Both the position numbers and the translations under genes were made by a program. 64,000 nucleotides of DNA from Strigamia acuminata. Taxonomy: Eukaryota; Arthropoda; Chilopoda; Geophilomorpha; Linotaeniidae. The notes under the pieces were generated by a model that saw only the letters and a list, made by a program, of their open reading frames with translations, did no database searches and had not been told where the DNA came from. Each line of letters starts with the position of its first letter. The first letter of the stretch is position 1. The DNA lies in contig OX442318.1 in assembly GCA_949358305.1 (NCBI GenBank), positions 5,752,501 to 5,816,500 on the forward strand. The letters are read 5' to 3'. Positions 45,214 through 56,017 of this stretch are shown here, piece after piece.

Positions 45214-48200
45214 ATGGCAGTAGAAGAGGCGGAAAAGGTTGAAAATGGAAACGGGAGCAGAGAAATTAAGACACGTGGCCGTGAAATTATCGACAAATGT
45301 TTGCGAGTCATGAGCGTCCATGCCAAAGAAATTTGCTTTGTAGTCACCGTTTTCTTGACCGTATACGCTGCTTTACATAGCGGGTAAACGTGCTTTAGTG
45401 TCGCCGAACGATTTAAAACGATTTAAAACGGCTAAAACGGATTTTTTGATGTTTTTTTCCGTGTTTTTTAGGCCTATGAAGACGCAGAAGGTGGCAGTGC
45501 CTGATCGGTTTTTCCCACCGGAGTCGTTGGTGACTGATTACTATTTGGGATCGATTTATAATGCGTTCGAAAGGATTTCCGAGTCGGATTTGACTTTTGT
45601 CATGTATTATGCGACGTGGGATGCGACGTCCATGTTGGCGCGGTGGGAGTTCGATAAGACGGCGAATTATTTTCATAATGAAGTGAATTTTTTGGGTTTT
45701 TGTGGTTTTTTTTGGGTTTTGATGGTTTTTTTTTGTTTGGTTTAGATTCAGTTTTTGGCGATTAATTGTTGGTGGCCGGAAGGAGATTGTCGACAGCATT
45801 TTCGGAAGATTCAGTCGTATCCGGTTTTGATGGCGTATCCGGGGATTGGACGTGGGATTCAGTATAGGGGACCGTACGATGCGGCGTTTATGTTTGCTTT
45901 TTTGGAGAAGTTGAGGAATCCGTTGCAGAGGATTTTGGATTTGAGGGATTTGATTGATCTGCAAGTGATGCATGATGTGAGATTTTGGTTGGTTTTTTTT
46001 GGTGATGGTGAAAAATGCAAAATTTAAATTTTTCATGCAAAAATTTTATTTTTTCAGCAACTTTTGCAATTTTTCATGTAAAATTTAAATTTTTTATGCA
46101 AAAATTTCATTTTTTTAAGCAATTTTTGCAATTTTTCATGCAAAATTTAAATTTTTCATGCAAAAATTTTACTTTTTTACGCAAAATTTAAATTTTTCAT
46201 GCAAATTTTAAGTTCTTCATGCAAAATATAAAATTTTTCATGCAAAATTTTCACTTTTTCATGCAACTTTTGCAATTTTTCATTCAAAATTCAAATTTTT
46301 TTTGCAAAAATTTCACTTTTTTAGTCAAAATTCAAATTTTTCATTCAAAATTTTCAATTTTCATGTTTGTAAATCAAATTTCAAAATTTAAAATTAATTT
46401 TTTATTATTTTCTTCAAATAAATTAAATTTATTATTCCAATTTTAAAAATCCCGCGTAAATTTTTCACTATTTCAATCATTCTTTTTCTTCACTTAGACA
46501 GTAGTTGTTGCCTACTTCGATTTCGAATTAAACCGCCAACCTGCAGGTTTTGATGCTTACTACCACACCGCGATGAAAGCACTCGAAAGAGGTGACCGAA
46601 TCACCATTTCCTCTCAACAACAAACGCAACATTTCCATTAAATCTTTCCAGATCCAAGTCAAAAAGTTTGTTTTGCCGTAGCAACCGGAAAGAAAGTTGC
46701 GTCGCTTCTCGGTCTGGTCAACACCAAAGATGTCGTTTTATTTCATTTTAACCAAAGTTTGGTTAGTTTTAATTAATTAATTGGTTGCTTAGTTATTTTT
46801 GTGTTTAATTGATGCATTTTTTGCAGGTTTACGATCGTACGGTTGTGAAAGAAAAGGTTTTGTCGTGGACGTTTAACGAAAGAAAGCCTGTTGCTCATTG
46901 GTTGAATTTGCCCATGACAAAAAGTCTGTTGTTGTCGAATGTGTTGGAAAAATCCAGTCCTGCGCTTATTTTATTTACTCCTCACAATCCGGTTGTGGAC
47001 ATCAATTTGTATTTTAATTTGGTATTTAACTCCTAGGAATTTGAATTCGTTTTGTTTATAGTTTTGTGATTTATGTTTTTGAAATGGAAATTTACACTTT
47101 TGCAATTGGAATTTACACTTTTGCAATTGGAATTTACAGTTTTGAAATTGAAATTTACATTTTAAAAATTGAAATGTAGTTTTAAGCAGAAATTTACAAT
47201 TCTTGAGCATTTTGAGTTACAAATTTATAGTTTTAAGTTGAAATTTTAGTTTTACGTTGAAATTTACAGTTTTAAGTTGAAATTTTAGTTTTACATTGAA
47301 ATTTACAGATTTACGTTGAAATTTACAGTAAAAATATGAAATTTACAGTAAAATATGAAATTTACAGTAAAAAGATGAAATTTACAGTAAAACAATGAAA
47401 TTTACAGATTTATGTTGAAATTTACAGTAAAAATATGAAATATACAGTAAAAATATAAAATTTACAGTAAAAAAATGAAATTTACAGTAAAAATATAAAA
47501 TTTACAGTAAAAAAATAAAATTTACAGTAAAAATATAAAATTTACAGTAAAAATATAAAATTTAGAGTAAAAAAATGAAATTTAGAGTAAAAAAATGAAA
47601 TTTACAGTAAAAATATAAAATTTACAGTAAAAATATAAAATTTACAGTAAAAATATAAAATTTACAGTAAAAATATAAAATTTACAGTAAAAATATAATA
47701 TTTATAGTAAAAAAATGAAAATTATAGTTTTACATTGAAATTTACAGTTTTACGCTGAAATTTACAGTTTTACGTTAAAATTTACAGTTTTATGTTGAAA
47801 TTTACAATTTTTTAGCATTTTGGGTTACAAATTTACAGTTAAAAATATGAAATTTACAATTGAAAATTTGAAATATCCGGTTAAATATGTGAAATTTACA
47901 GCTAAAAGTAAGAAAATAACAGTTAAAAACATGAAATTTATAGTTAAAAATGTGAAATTTACATCTAAAAATATGAAATTTCCAAATTTACCAAAAGCTT
48001 GTTGATTCATTCGCCATTTCTCTCTCGTCCACAGCTCAAAGAAGTTGCAATGGATTACTACGATTGCAACGGCACCTCTTCAGTTCGGCAGCTCATCGCT
48101 CACAGCACGTACATCGGTTCCCGCCATCGATCAAGCATGGACCAAACCAGTGCAGATTGTGAAAAATTCAACAAAAACTTCATCTCCACTCACAAACTAA

Positions 48201-51200
48201 ACCACACAGCACCCCCAACCAAATTCCAGTGCTGTTATTCGGTTGCTATGCAACTACATTCTAATTTATCCTTCGCATCGAGTCGATGCGACATTTGTGC
48301 GGCTCGGACGACTCGCTTTACGTCCAATAAATGCGACTCGGACGCGCAAAACATACTAAAACGCTTTTATAAACGCGATAAATTCTCGAATTGTATAGAA
48401 TTCCAATTGAATTATAACCCCAGCAGCTTCTGGAACGCCTGTTGCGTCCGCAAGGCGCTCAGTTCGCACGTGGGCGACGACCAGGCGGCCAAAGTCGTTC
48501 GCGAATTTCATAATTTCGAGTGTAAGAAGCAGATGGTGGCGCATCTGTACGGAGCCACGGATGTGCCGCGTTTGGACAAAAACGCTTCGATTCGCAGTAT
48601 TTCGGGACTCGGATGCCGGACTAATCGGTCGTTGAGTTTCGCCGCTCTGGACTCGAACCGCTTCGAAGTGTTGGCGAAAAGTGTTGGAGTTGATCTCGCC
48701 GCTTTTGAGCACAGGACTGCCGTTTTCATCCACCACACGCAGGTGAGTGAGCCGTTTGGTTTTTACTTGTTGTGTGTTTGAGTATAGGGGTGGATTGGAA
48801 ATTCTGAAATGTTAACTCCACCGTTGTCTTATTACTAAAATGCATTTTTATACAAAAAAGAGAGGGAAAAGGATTTGTAAGCAGAAAAAAGACGTTTTAG
48901 ACTGAAAATTGATTTTTTTCTGTGGAAAAAAGGCATTTTGTGTGAAAAATAAGGCATTTTTATGCGGAAAAACACATTTTACGTATAAAATAAGGCACTT
49001 TGAGCAAAAATAGGCATTTTGAGCAAAAATAGGCATTTTGAGCAAAAATAGGCATTTTGAGCAAAAATAGGCATTTTGAGCAAAAATAGGCATTTTGAGC
49101 AAAAATAGGCATTTTGAGCAAAAATAGGCATTTTGAGCAAAAATAAACATTTTGAGCAAAAATAAGCATTTTGAGCAAAAATAGGCATTTTGAGCAATAA
49201 ATAAAGCATTTTGAGCAATAAATAAGGCATTTTAAGCAAAAATAGGCATTTTGAGCAATAAATAGGCATTTTGAGCAATAAATAAGGCATTTTGAGCAAT
49301 AAATAAGGCATTTTGAGCAATAAATAAGACATTTTAAGCAAAAAATCAGGCATTTTAAGCGAAAAATCAGGCATTTTAAGCGAAAAATCAGGCATTTTAA
49401 ACGATAAATCAGGCATTTTAAGCAATAAATAAGTCATTTTAAGCCTTAAATAAGGCATTTTAAGCAAAAATTAGTCATTTTAAGTAATAAATAAGGCATT
49501 TTAAGCGATAAAAAGGCATTTTAAGCGATAAAAAGGCATTTTAAGCAAAAAATAAGGCATTTTACGCAGAAAATAAAGCATTTTAAGCAAAAAATAAGGC
49601 ATTTTACGCAGAAAATAAAGCATTTTAAGCAAAAAATAAAACCTTTTCTAGTAAAAAAAAATACTTTTTTCAAATCGAGAAAAAGCATTTTTAATCAGAA
49701 AAAGATGTATTTAATAAGAAAAATACGTATTTACGTAAGAATAAGGCGTATTTATACAAGAAAGTGTGTTTTTCGAAAATGTAAGGCATTTTTATATGAA
49801 AACTCCATTTACAAACAAATGAGACATTTTTATGTGAAAAAATCCACTTTTAGCAAACATGTGTGAAAAATTCAATTTTTAAGCAAATAAAATTCATTTT
49901 TACGTGACTATCGTATTAAATTTTTCCTTTTTACTGTAGGAGGAAGGCCAGTTTTTGATGCACGGACAAATCAGCAGAAATTCGCTTCAGGAATTTATTT
50001 GGAATTTCACTGACAACCAGCTAGAAAGGCACCTCAAAACAGCTGTTGCGCGCGACGAATTCTGCGATCCGAGCAAAATCTGCGTCGTCGAAGCCACCTC
50101 CAACAACTTCGTCGACCTTATCCTCGGCTCGGAAAAAGTAACAAAAAAATCAACATTAAAAATCCAATCCACTCAATCTATCGAATTATTTTCCAGGATG
50201 TGATACTTTTCTACTACACCCACTGGTGCGGGTTCTGTCTGGGTGTTTTCCACACGTTTCTACAAGCGGCTTTTTATTTCAAAAACGTGCCTGATCTCGT
50301 ATTCGCTCGGTGAGTCCATCAAGCCGTAAACCGCACGTAAACCAGCAGAACCAGCGTCAAAACAGTGCGCCAAACAGCCGTCCAAACGCGCTCCAAATCG
50401 TCCGCTTCGACAGTTTTCGGCGAAAACTCCCGCACAAGAGAATCGCTGAGCAGCGTGAGATAAAACACGACGAGCGGGCCCAATACCAAGGCTTGGGGAA
50501 CGCAGAAGTCGCTCGCGGACCACATTCTGTAGAGGAAAGAGCGTGAGGAGCCATTGGTGGCGTGGAATTGGTGTTGTTTGAGTCTTCTTTCGTTGCGTGT
50601 TGCGGCGGAGATGAATTGGGAGCCTCGGCCGAAGGATAAGTGTTGGTTGGGGAGGTTGGCGGCGTTGTGGGCGTGGGAGAGGGTGAGGAAGATGGTGGTG
50701 GAGATTGAGGAGAGGATGAGAGTGGTTTGGTGGAATGGGTGGAGGATTGTTTGGAGTTTTGTTTGGAGTTTGAGTTTGGTTGGGGCGGTGCATGTTGGTG
50801 GTGGTGGTGTTGTTGTTGTTGTTGTGAGGGTGAAGGCGGTGGTTGAGATGCAAGTGGCGAGGAGGGAGAGGGCGTAGAGGAGGGATTGGAGTTTGGGTTT
50901 GGTTGGGGTTGGGGTGAATTGGAGGATTGAGAAGAGGAGGAGGATGGATGCTTCTGTTGTGTGGGTTGTTGTGGAGAGAATTGTGGTGATGTAGCAGCTG
51001 GAAAAGATAGAGAGGGGTTATTGGTGGTTGTTTAGTTGATGGAGAAAGGGGATGACTTTGGATGGGTTTTGGAAGTTTTTGGAGATGTTTGATAGATTTT
51101 GGTAAATGTTTAGAATAATTTTAGTTAACTTATTTCTTGATAAATTGACCAATTTTTGATGAATTTTGACCAATTTTGACCAAATTTTGACCAATTTTTA

Positions 51201-53656
51201 ACCAATTCTGACCAATTTTTCATGAATTTTGACCAATTTTTCATGAATTTTGACCAATTTTTCATGAATTTTGACCAATTTTTCATGATTTTGACCAATT
51301 TTTGACCAATTTTGACGAATTCTGACCAATTTTTAACTTATTTAAACCAATTTTTAACCTATTTGAACCAATTTTAAACTTATTTGAACTAATTTTTAAC
51401 CTATTTCAACCAATTTTTAACCAATTCTCACCAATTTTTAACCTATTTCAACCAATTTTTAACTTATTTTGCCCAATTTTTAACCAATTTTGACCAATTT
51501 TTAACCTATTTTGATCTTTTTTTGATCAGTTTTTGATAAATTCACGAATTTTTGATGAATTTTGACCAATTTTTGATGAATTTTGGCCAATTTTTGATGA
51601 ATTTTGACCAATTTTAGACGAATTAGACCAATTTTTGATGATTTTCGACCAATTCAGACTAAATCTATCTCCAACATCACCAACCTCCATCCTAAACCCA
51701 CTTCATACTCAACTATAAAACCACGTCGCATTCCTCGTCACAAGCCCACAAAAACCCAACACTCACCGGCAACACAACCCCAAAAAACACCAAATTATTC
51801 ACAACCAACACCCAAACAAAAAACCCCTTCCACTTAACAACCCCACACATCCCCCTCGCAACCCCGACAAAAACCACACTTGCCAGCACTCCCAACACAA
51901 CACAAACCCCCAAAACCACCGAAAACACCAACCGCCAGTCGCCGCACAACAAACCCCCACACTCATCAACATCAACAGTCCTCGCCCCAACAACAACCTC
52001 GGTCGGCGCGGCCGCCGCCACCCACAGCCCGACCAAGTCCTTCCCCGCACACTGCGCATCCTCCACGCTCATATATCGGCAACAATTAGCACCGGCCTTC
52101 TGCATCAACTGCCACGGCCTCCCCAGACACCAAGTCAGGTTGCAATTGGCGACAACGGCGCTCGTGTTGATGCAGATTTTGCTGAGTTTTGCGAGCTCCG
52201 CTTGTTTTTCCGACAGGTTTTTCAGTGTTTTGATGACATTGTCCAGCGTCGTGTTGTCCATTTTGGGGCTCGTGGGGCTCTGCAGTTTAGTGGATAGCAC
52301 CTGCTTCCTGTCGTGGAATCAACACCTGCTTTGTTTGGCGCACTTCGGACGGATATTGATCGCAATTTGTGGCTTTTGTTTGATTTGTTCTGCCGGTGTT
52401 TTAATGCGCTTTTTGATCTTTTGTCGGTTTTATTGCAGCATAAATGGTGATGCCAACGATTTGCCTTGGGAATTTACGGTCGAGAATTATCCAACGATTT
52501 TATTTTTTCCGGCTGGAAGGTATTACTCGCTTTTTATTTCGTCGGTGGGGCCCGAATTGAAACCCTTTTTGGGGCCCAAATTAAAAAAAAAAAATTTTGT
52601 TTGTAATTTTTTCTTAATTTGGGGCCCTCTGGAGAAGGGCCCCATGCCAGGAATGGGGCCCCGTGCAACTCAGGGGGCCCTAATCACCAAATTTTGATGA
52701 TATTTATTGCGGGGCCCTTGAAGAAAGTATTTTTTGGGGACCCTAATCCCCAAATTTTGATAACATTTATTGCGGGGCCCTTGAAGAAAGTATTTTTTTG
52801 GGGGCCCGTGCAACTCAGAGGGCCCTAATCCCCAAATTTTGATAACATTTATTGCGGGGCCCTTGAAGAAAGTATTTTTTGGGGGCCCCGTGCAACTCAG
52901 GGGGCCCTAATCCCCAAATTTTGATGACATTTATTGCGGGGGCCTTGAAGAAAGTATTTTTTGGGGGCCCCTGCCATCCAGTGGTGGATTTTACGAATTG
53001 TAGAGGATTTTGGGGGCCCTATTAATTTTTTTTAGTACATTTTGACCAATTTTTGAAATATTTTGATCAATTTTAGACGAATTAGACCAATTTTTGAAAC
53101 ATTTTGATCAATTTTAGACGAATTAGACCAATTTTTGATGATTTTCGACCAATTCTGGAGGGGCCCCAGATGCAGCGGGAACGTCCAGACCTGATTGATT
53201 GATGAAATTTGATTTATTTATAGAAAAATCGAAAGTCAAGCATTCCCCGAGACGTTGCCAATAACGCTGTCTAATTTAATCAGTTTCGTGCTGGCGAATG
53301 CTGGCTTGAGCAATCGGCTGCTGCTCGCCATGAAACTCTGCTCGAACAACGCTTGTGTACGCAAAAACCGCCGCTCCGTGATGGCGCACCTACAGACACT
53401 AATGGCCGACATGAGGGAAGTAATGGCGCTGCTTAACAGAGTCGAGTCGTCGCTGAAGGCGAAGAAAACGCAGAGCTCGATGGAAAACTACAAACAGTTT
53501 TTGGTTAGTCAGTTGGAGAGAAAACAAAGTCAGCTGCGATACGCGAAAAGGCTTAATTTGATGATCAGCAGGAGCGATCGTCAATTCGCTCGCATTTCAA
53601 AATGGCAGCTGGAATTTGCGAACAATTATGTACAAAATGGCGACGATTATGAATAA
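45214..53656 (+). CDS. TXNDC11: Thioredoxin domain-containing protein 11
   Basis: Eleven exons in phase: 45214..45383, 45472..45682, 45746..45976, 46498..46591, 46652..46761, 46827..47021, 48035..48742, 49940..50137, 50197..50309, 52439..52519, 53224..53656; 847 residues. N-terminal membrane anchor (ICFVVTVFLTVYAAL). First thioredoxin-like domain lacks the CxxC (MYYATWDATSMLARWEF), as usual in the family. The second has the active-site HWCGFC (exon 9), then FFPAG. The C-terminus is a coiled coil (VESSLKAKKTQ, LERKQSQLRYAKRL). TXNDC11 is an ER membrane redox protein, a partner of dual oxidase maturation and of EDEM-linked ERAD. Five introns hold private minisatellites, and intron 9 holds a gene on the other strand. 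Confidence 0.95.
46010..46400. repeat. Minisatellite (TTTTTCATGCAAAATTTAAA)
   Basis: Diverged copies of a roughly 20-bp unit in TXNDC11 intron 3. Confidence 0.85.
47090..47990. repeat. Minisatellite, about 19-bp unit AAATTTACAGTAAAAATAT
   Basis: Around 45 copies in TXNDC11 intron 6, flanked by more diverged variants (TTTACAGTTTTACGTTGAAA). Confidence 0.9.
48900..49680. repeat. Minisatellite, about 20-bp unit GAGCAAAAATAGGCATTTT
   Basis: About 35 copies in TXNDC11 intron 7, in sub-blocks with different spacer words. Confidence 0.9.
50319..52300 (-). CDS. Nested seven-transmembrane, GPCR-like protein
   Basis: Two exons on the strand opposite TXNDC11, inside its intron 9. Exon 1, 51767..52300, has a Cys-rich N-terminal domain with N-glycosylation sites (NTT, NTS, NLT), then TM1 (VFSVVLGVCVVLGVLASVVF) and TM2 (FFVWVLVVNNLVFFGVVLP), ending at a strong GTGAGT donor. 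Exon 2, 50319..50997, begins near a Cys (CYITTILS) and encodes five more hydrophobic segments (ASILLLFSILQF, SLLYALSLLATCISTTAFTL, TTLILSSISTTIFLTL, VLGPLVVFYLTLL, VWRTVLTLVLLVYV). A Cys at the start of TM3 and another before TM5 suit a GPCR, but DRY and NPxxY are missing and I recognise no family. The junction is one base out of phase with these sites, so the true donor may differ or the gene may be impaired. Its stop is 10 bases from TXNDC11 exon 9. Confidence 0.55.
51110..51670. repeat. Minisatellite (GACCAATTTTTGATGAATTT)
   Basis: About 30 diverged copies, between the two exons of the nested gene; a few more at 53030-53160. Confidence 0.85.
52540..52990. repeat. GC-rich tandem repeat with GGGGCCC palindromes
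   Basis: About four copies of a roughly 85-105 bp unit with GGGGCCCTTGAAGAAAGTAT, GTGCAACTCAGGGGGCCCTA and CCCCAAATTTTGATAACATT. In TXNDC11 intron 10. Unusual in an AT-rich region; GGGCCC recurs at almost every boundary. Confidence 0.85.
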
Positions 53657-53970
53657 ATAAAGCGAAATGTGGTTAAATATAAAAGAAAATTTTTATTACA
53701 GTCTATGCAACAGTATTTTACAGTGCCGAAATCAGGGAAATAAAAGGGTGAAGAAATTAAATAGAAATGTTGGAATTTTCGCGGACAAAAATGGTGGAAT
53801 TCCAAAAAGTAAATTTTCTACGACAATAATATTTCTTTGTTTTTGTTGGTTTTTATTTATTTCTACACTCACGCTGTGTGGCGACTTTTCTCCCCTAAAT
53901 TTGATAATTTATTTTGTATTTTTTTTTTCTTTGTGTTATTTTTTTTTTGGTTTTATTTATGAAAAACATT

Positions 53971-55158
53971 TTATCTTGGTTGAGATGGCGGTACTGGCAT
54001 TGGCATTCCCATTGATGGCATTCCGCCGGAAACTGCCGCGTTTGGGCCGAGCAAGATCTGAAATTAAAAGGTTGGATTTAATAATTTGTTGGTTATTTTT
54101 GGGGGGAAAGGATTTTTTTTTAGGTTTTTCCCACGGAAAACATTCGAAATGTGTCATCTCTAATTCATTTTTCATCAAAATTTATAAATTTTAACTAATT
54201 TTTCATCAAAATTTATAGATTTTAACTCATTTTTCATCAAAATTTATAAATTTTAACTAATTTTTCATTAAATTTTACCGTTTTCAACTCATTTTCCATC
54301 AAATTTTACCGTTTTCAACTCATTTTCCATCAAATTTTACCGTTTTCAACTCATTTTTCATTAAATTTTACCGTTTTCAACTCATTTTTCATCAAATTTT
54401 ACCGTTTTCAACTCATTTTCCATCAAATTTTACCGTTTTCAACTCATTTTCCATCAAATTTTACCGTTTTCAACTCATTTTTCATCAAATTTTACCGTTT
54501 TCAACTCATTTCCCATCAAATTTTACCGTTTTCAACTCATTTTCCATCAAAATTTACCGTTTTCAACTCATTTTTCATCAACTTTTACCATTTTCAACTC
54601 ATTTTTCATCAAATTTTACCGTTTTCAATTCATTTTCACGTGTAAAACACATTTAACCCTCCTTTAATGATAAATTCTTGTATTCGACATGTTTTCCACC
54701 CCCAATTTCCCCACCAAATTACTTGTCTTTGCTGTTGTTTCTGCATCTCCTCCATTTGCGCCCGTTCAACTTCAAATATGACGGGTGCCATCAAAATGGC
54801 AGAAGACGAGAAGAAAACCCACATGGCATTTCGGCTGAACCCGTACAGGTTTTTAATCCCGGACAGCGAGCCCGTCGTCATCAACCAAATACTATTCCTA
54901 ATCACTTGTGGAAACATTTCTGTCAAGCCCCATATACGTTCTGCCAAAGATTCTTCCAATTCCTGCGAAAAAATGGCAAAAAAATTCAATATTTCGTCAC
55001 CAAACGAATCAAATTCGCCGATATTTCATTCCTACTTCGTCCGCATCCATGTCGAGTTCATCATCGTCGTTGAGTTCGGCTTTTTTGGGGGAATTATCTT
55101 TGCTGTCCATGGTTGTCAGAGATTCCAGTCCGCTATCAACATCATCGAATGAAGGCAT
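53971..55158 (-). CDS. TOMM22: Mitochondrial import receptor subunit TOM22
   Basis: Exons 55036..55158, 54723..54962 and 53971..54057, in phase, 149 residues. Acidic cytosolic N-terminus (NDDDELDMDADE), signature ERIWGLTEMFP, a single tail-type membrane span (FFSSSAILMAPVIFEVE), Gln-rich segment (QKQQQRQ) and a Gly/Met/Pro C-terminus (LLGPNAAVSGGMPSMG) in the intermembrane space. TOM22 is the central receptor and organiser of the TOM complex. The start chosen is the upstream in-frame ATG (MPSFDDVDSGLESLTT); a second ATG 48 bases later (MDSKDNSPKK) is also possible. The gene is convergent with TXNDC11 (314 bp between stops). A 30-bp minisatellite fills intron 2. Confidence 0.93.
54165..54640. 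repeat. Minisatellite, about 30-bp unit AATTTTACCGTTTTCAACTC
   Basis: About 15 copies in TOM22 intron 2. Confidence 0.9.
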
Positions 55159-55170
55159 ACCAGAAAGAAG

Positions 55171-55665
55171 ATGCAGAACCGCTGTGGCCGCTTCGAATCA
55201 AACCTCGTCCCCTCGTGGAAGGATTTTTTAATGGCAGCCGTGTTACACTCCGAATTGTCGCGAGCAACTAACGACAGGATTACACCGCGTGCGTTTATAT
55301 TAATAATTTATTTATTTGTTTTTATGTTTGTTGGGTTTTTATTTTCTGGATTTTTATTTATTTATAGAGGATTTGTGGTTTTGGTTTGATTAGATCTTGA
55401 ATTAAAAATAGGTTTTGTTGTTTCGTGACGTGGAGTATCGGTCTCGATTTAGTGCTGAACATGATGTTATATCCGGTGTTTTGGCGCGCTGTTTGTCCAA
55501 TCGCCAGATCGGGTGTAAGATCTCCTCGTGTAAGTGTTTTGTTTGTTTTTGTTTAAAAATTCAAAACATTATACAATTGTTTTTTTTTTTCTTCTCAAAA
55601 AATGACAGTTTTCTTTATTTTTATCTTTCCTTCAGATTTTGTTAAATTGGGACACAAATAATCGA
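55171..55665 (+). CDS. Candidate small gene divergent from TOM22
   Basis: Exon-like blocks: from ATG 55171 (FESNLVPSWKDFLMAAVLHS), 55412 to about 55513 or 55530, and from 55636. One splicing (55171..55292, 55412..55513, then the acceptor before 55636) keeps phase and gives a membrane-like FCCFVTWSIGLDLVLNMML; the other frame of the middle block gives FRDVEYRSRFSAEHDVISGV ending YFVKLGHK plus stop, but then the first junction does not close. The ATG is only 12 bases from the TOM22 ATG on the other strand. I recognise no family and cannot choose; it could be UTR sequence. Confidence 0.25.
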
Positions 55666-55890
55666 ATTTTTAGCATTTTTGCTTCGGAAAAGCTATTTCC
55701 ACCGATATCGGTAAAAATAGACTGTCAAAACTGTTTAAAATCATTCTTGATGCCAATTTGGAATTTTAAACTGAAGATTTGAAAGAAAATTTTGTCCTCC
55801 CATTTGACAATAAAATGGAGGAAAACCATGGCGGAGTGTTGGTGTCATGGCAACTAAAAGTGCAGATTGCTCCATCTGGTGGGCTGCAGT
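55638..55890 (-). pseudogene. Decayed duplicate of the first exon and promoter of the EndoG-like gene
   Basis: Minus-strand ATG at about 55745 opens with MILNSF and then loses the frame within about 20 codons; the true gene at 58402 opens MILNSFHTLSILTTGI. Upstream flanks also match (CTCCCATTTG..A..AAATGGAGGA, GCAACTAAAAG, TGCTCCATCTGGTGG) at 58440-58545. So an old partial duplication lies just past the 3' end of the gene. Confidence 0.6.
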
Positions 55891-56017
55891 TGGAGCTTCA
55901 CCGTCTCCATAGCGCACAATACTTTTGAAGTGACAAATTTTTAATTTTTTCTTTTCTTCAGTGAAGTTTTCTTTATTACTTTGTGTACATTTTGTTACAT
56001 TGGACCAAACAATTCCA

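Noticed and set aside
47820-48010. Lys/Asn-rich frames on both strands
   Set aside because: Translations of the 19-bp minisatellite in TXNDC11 intron 6.
50260-50853. His/Pro/Asn-rich frame of 197 codons on the minus strand
   Set aside because: Wrong frame of the seven-TM gene's exon 2; the hydrophobic frame has the membrane segments and a clean stop.
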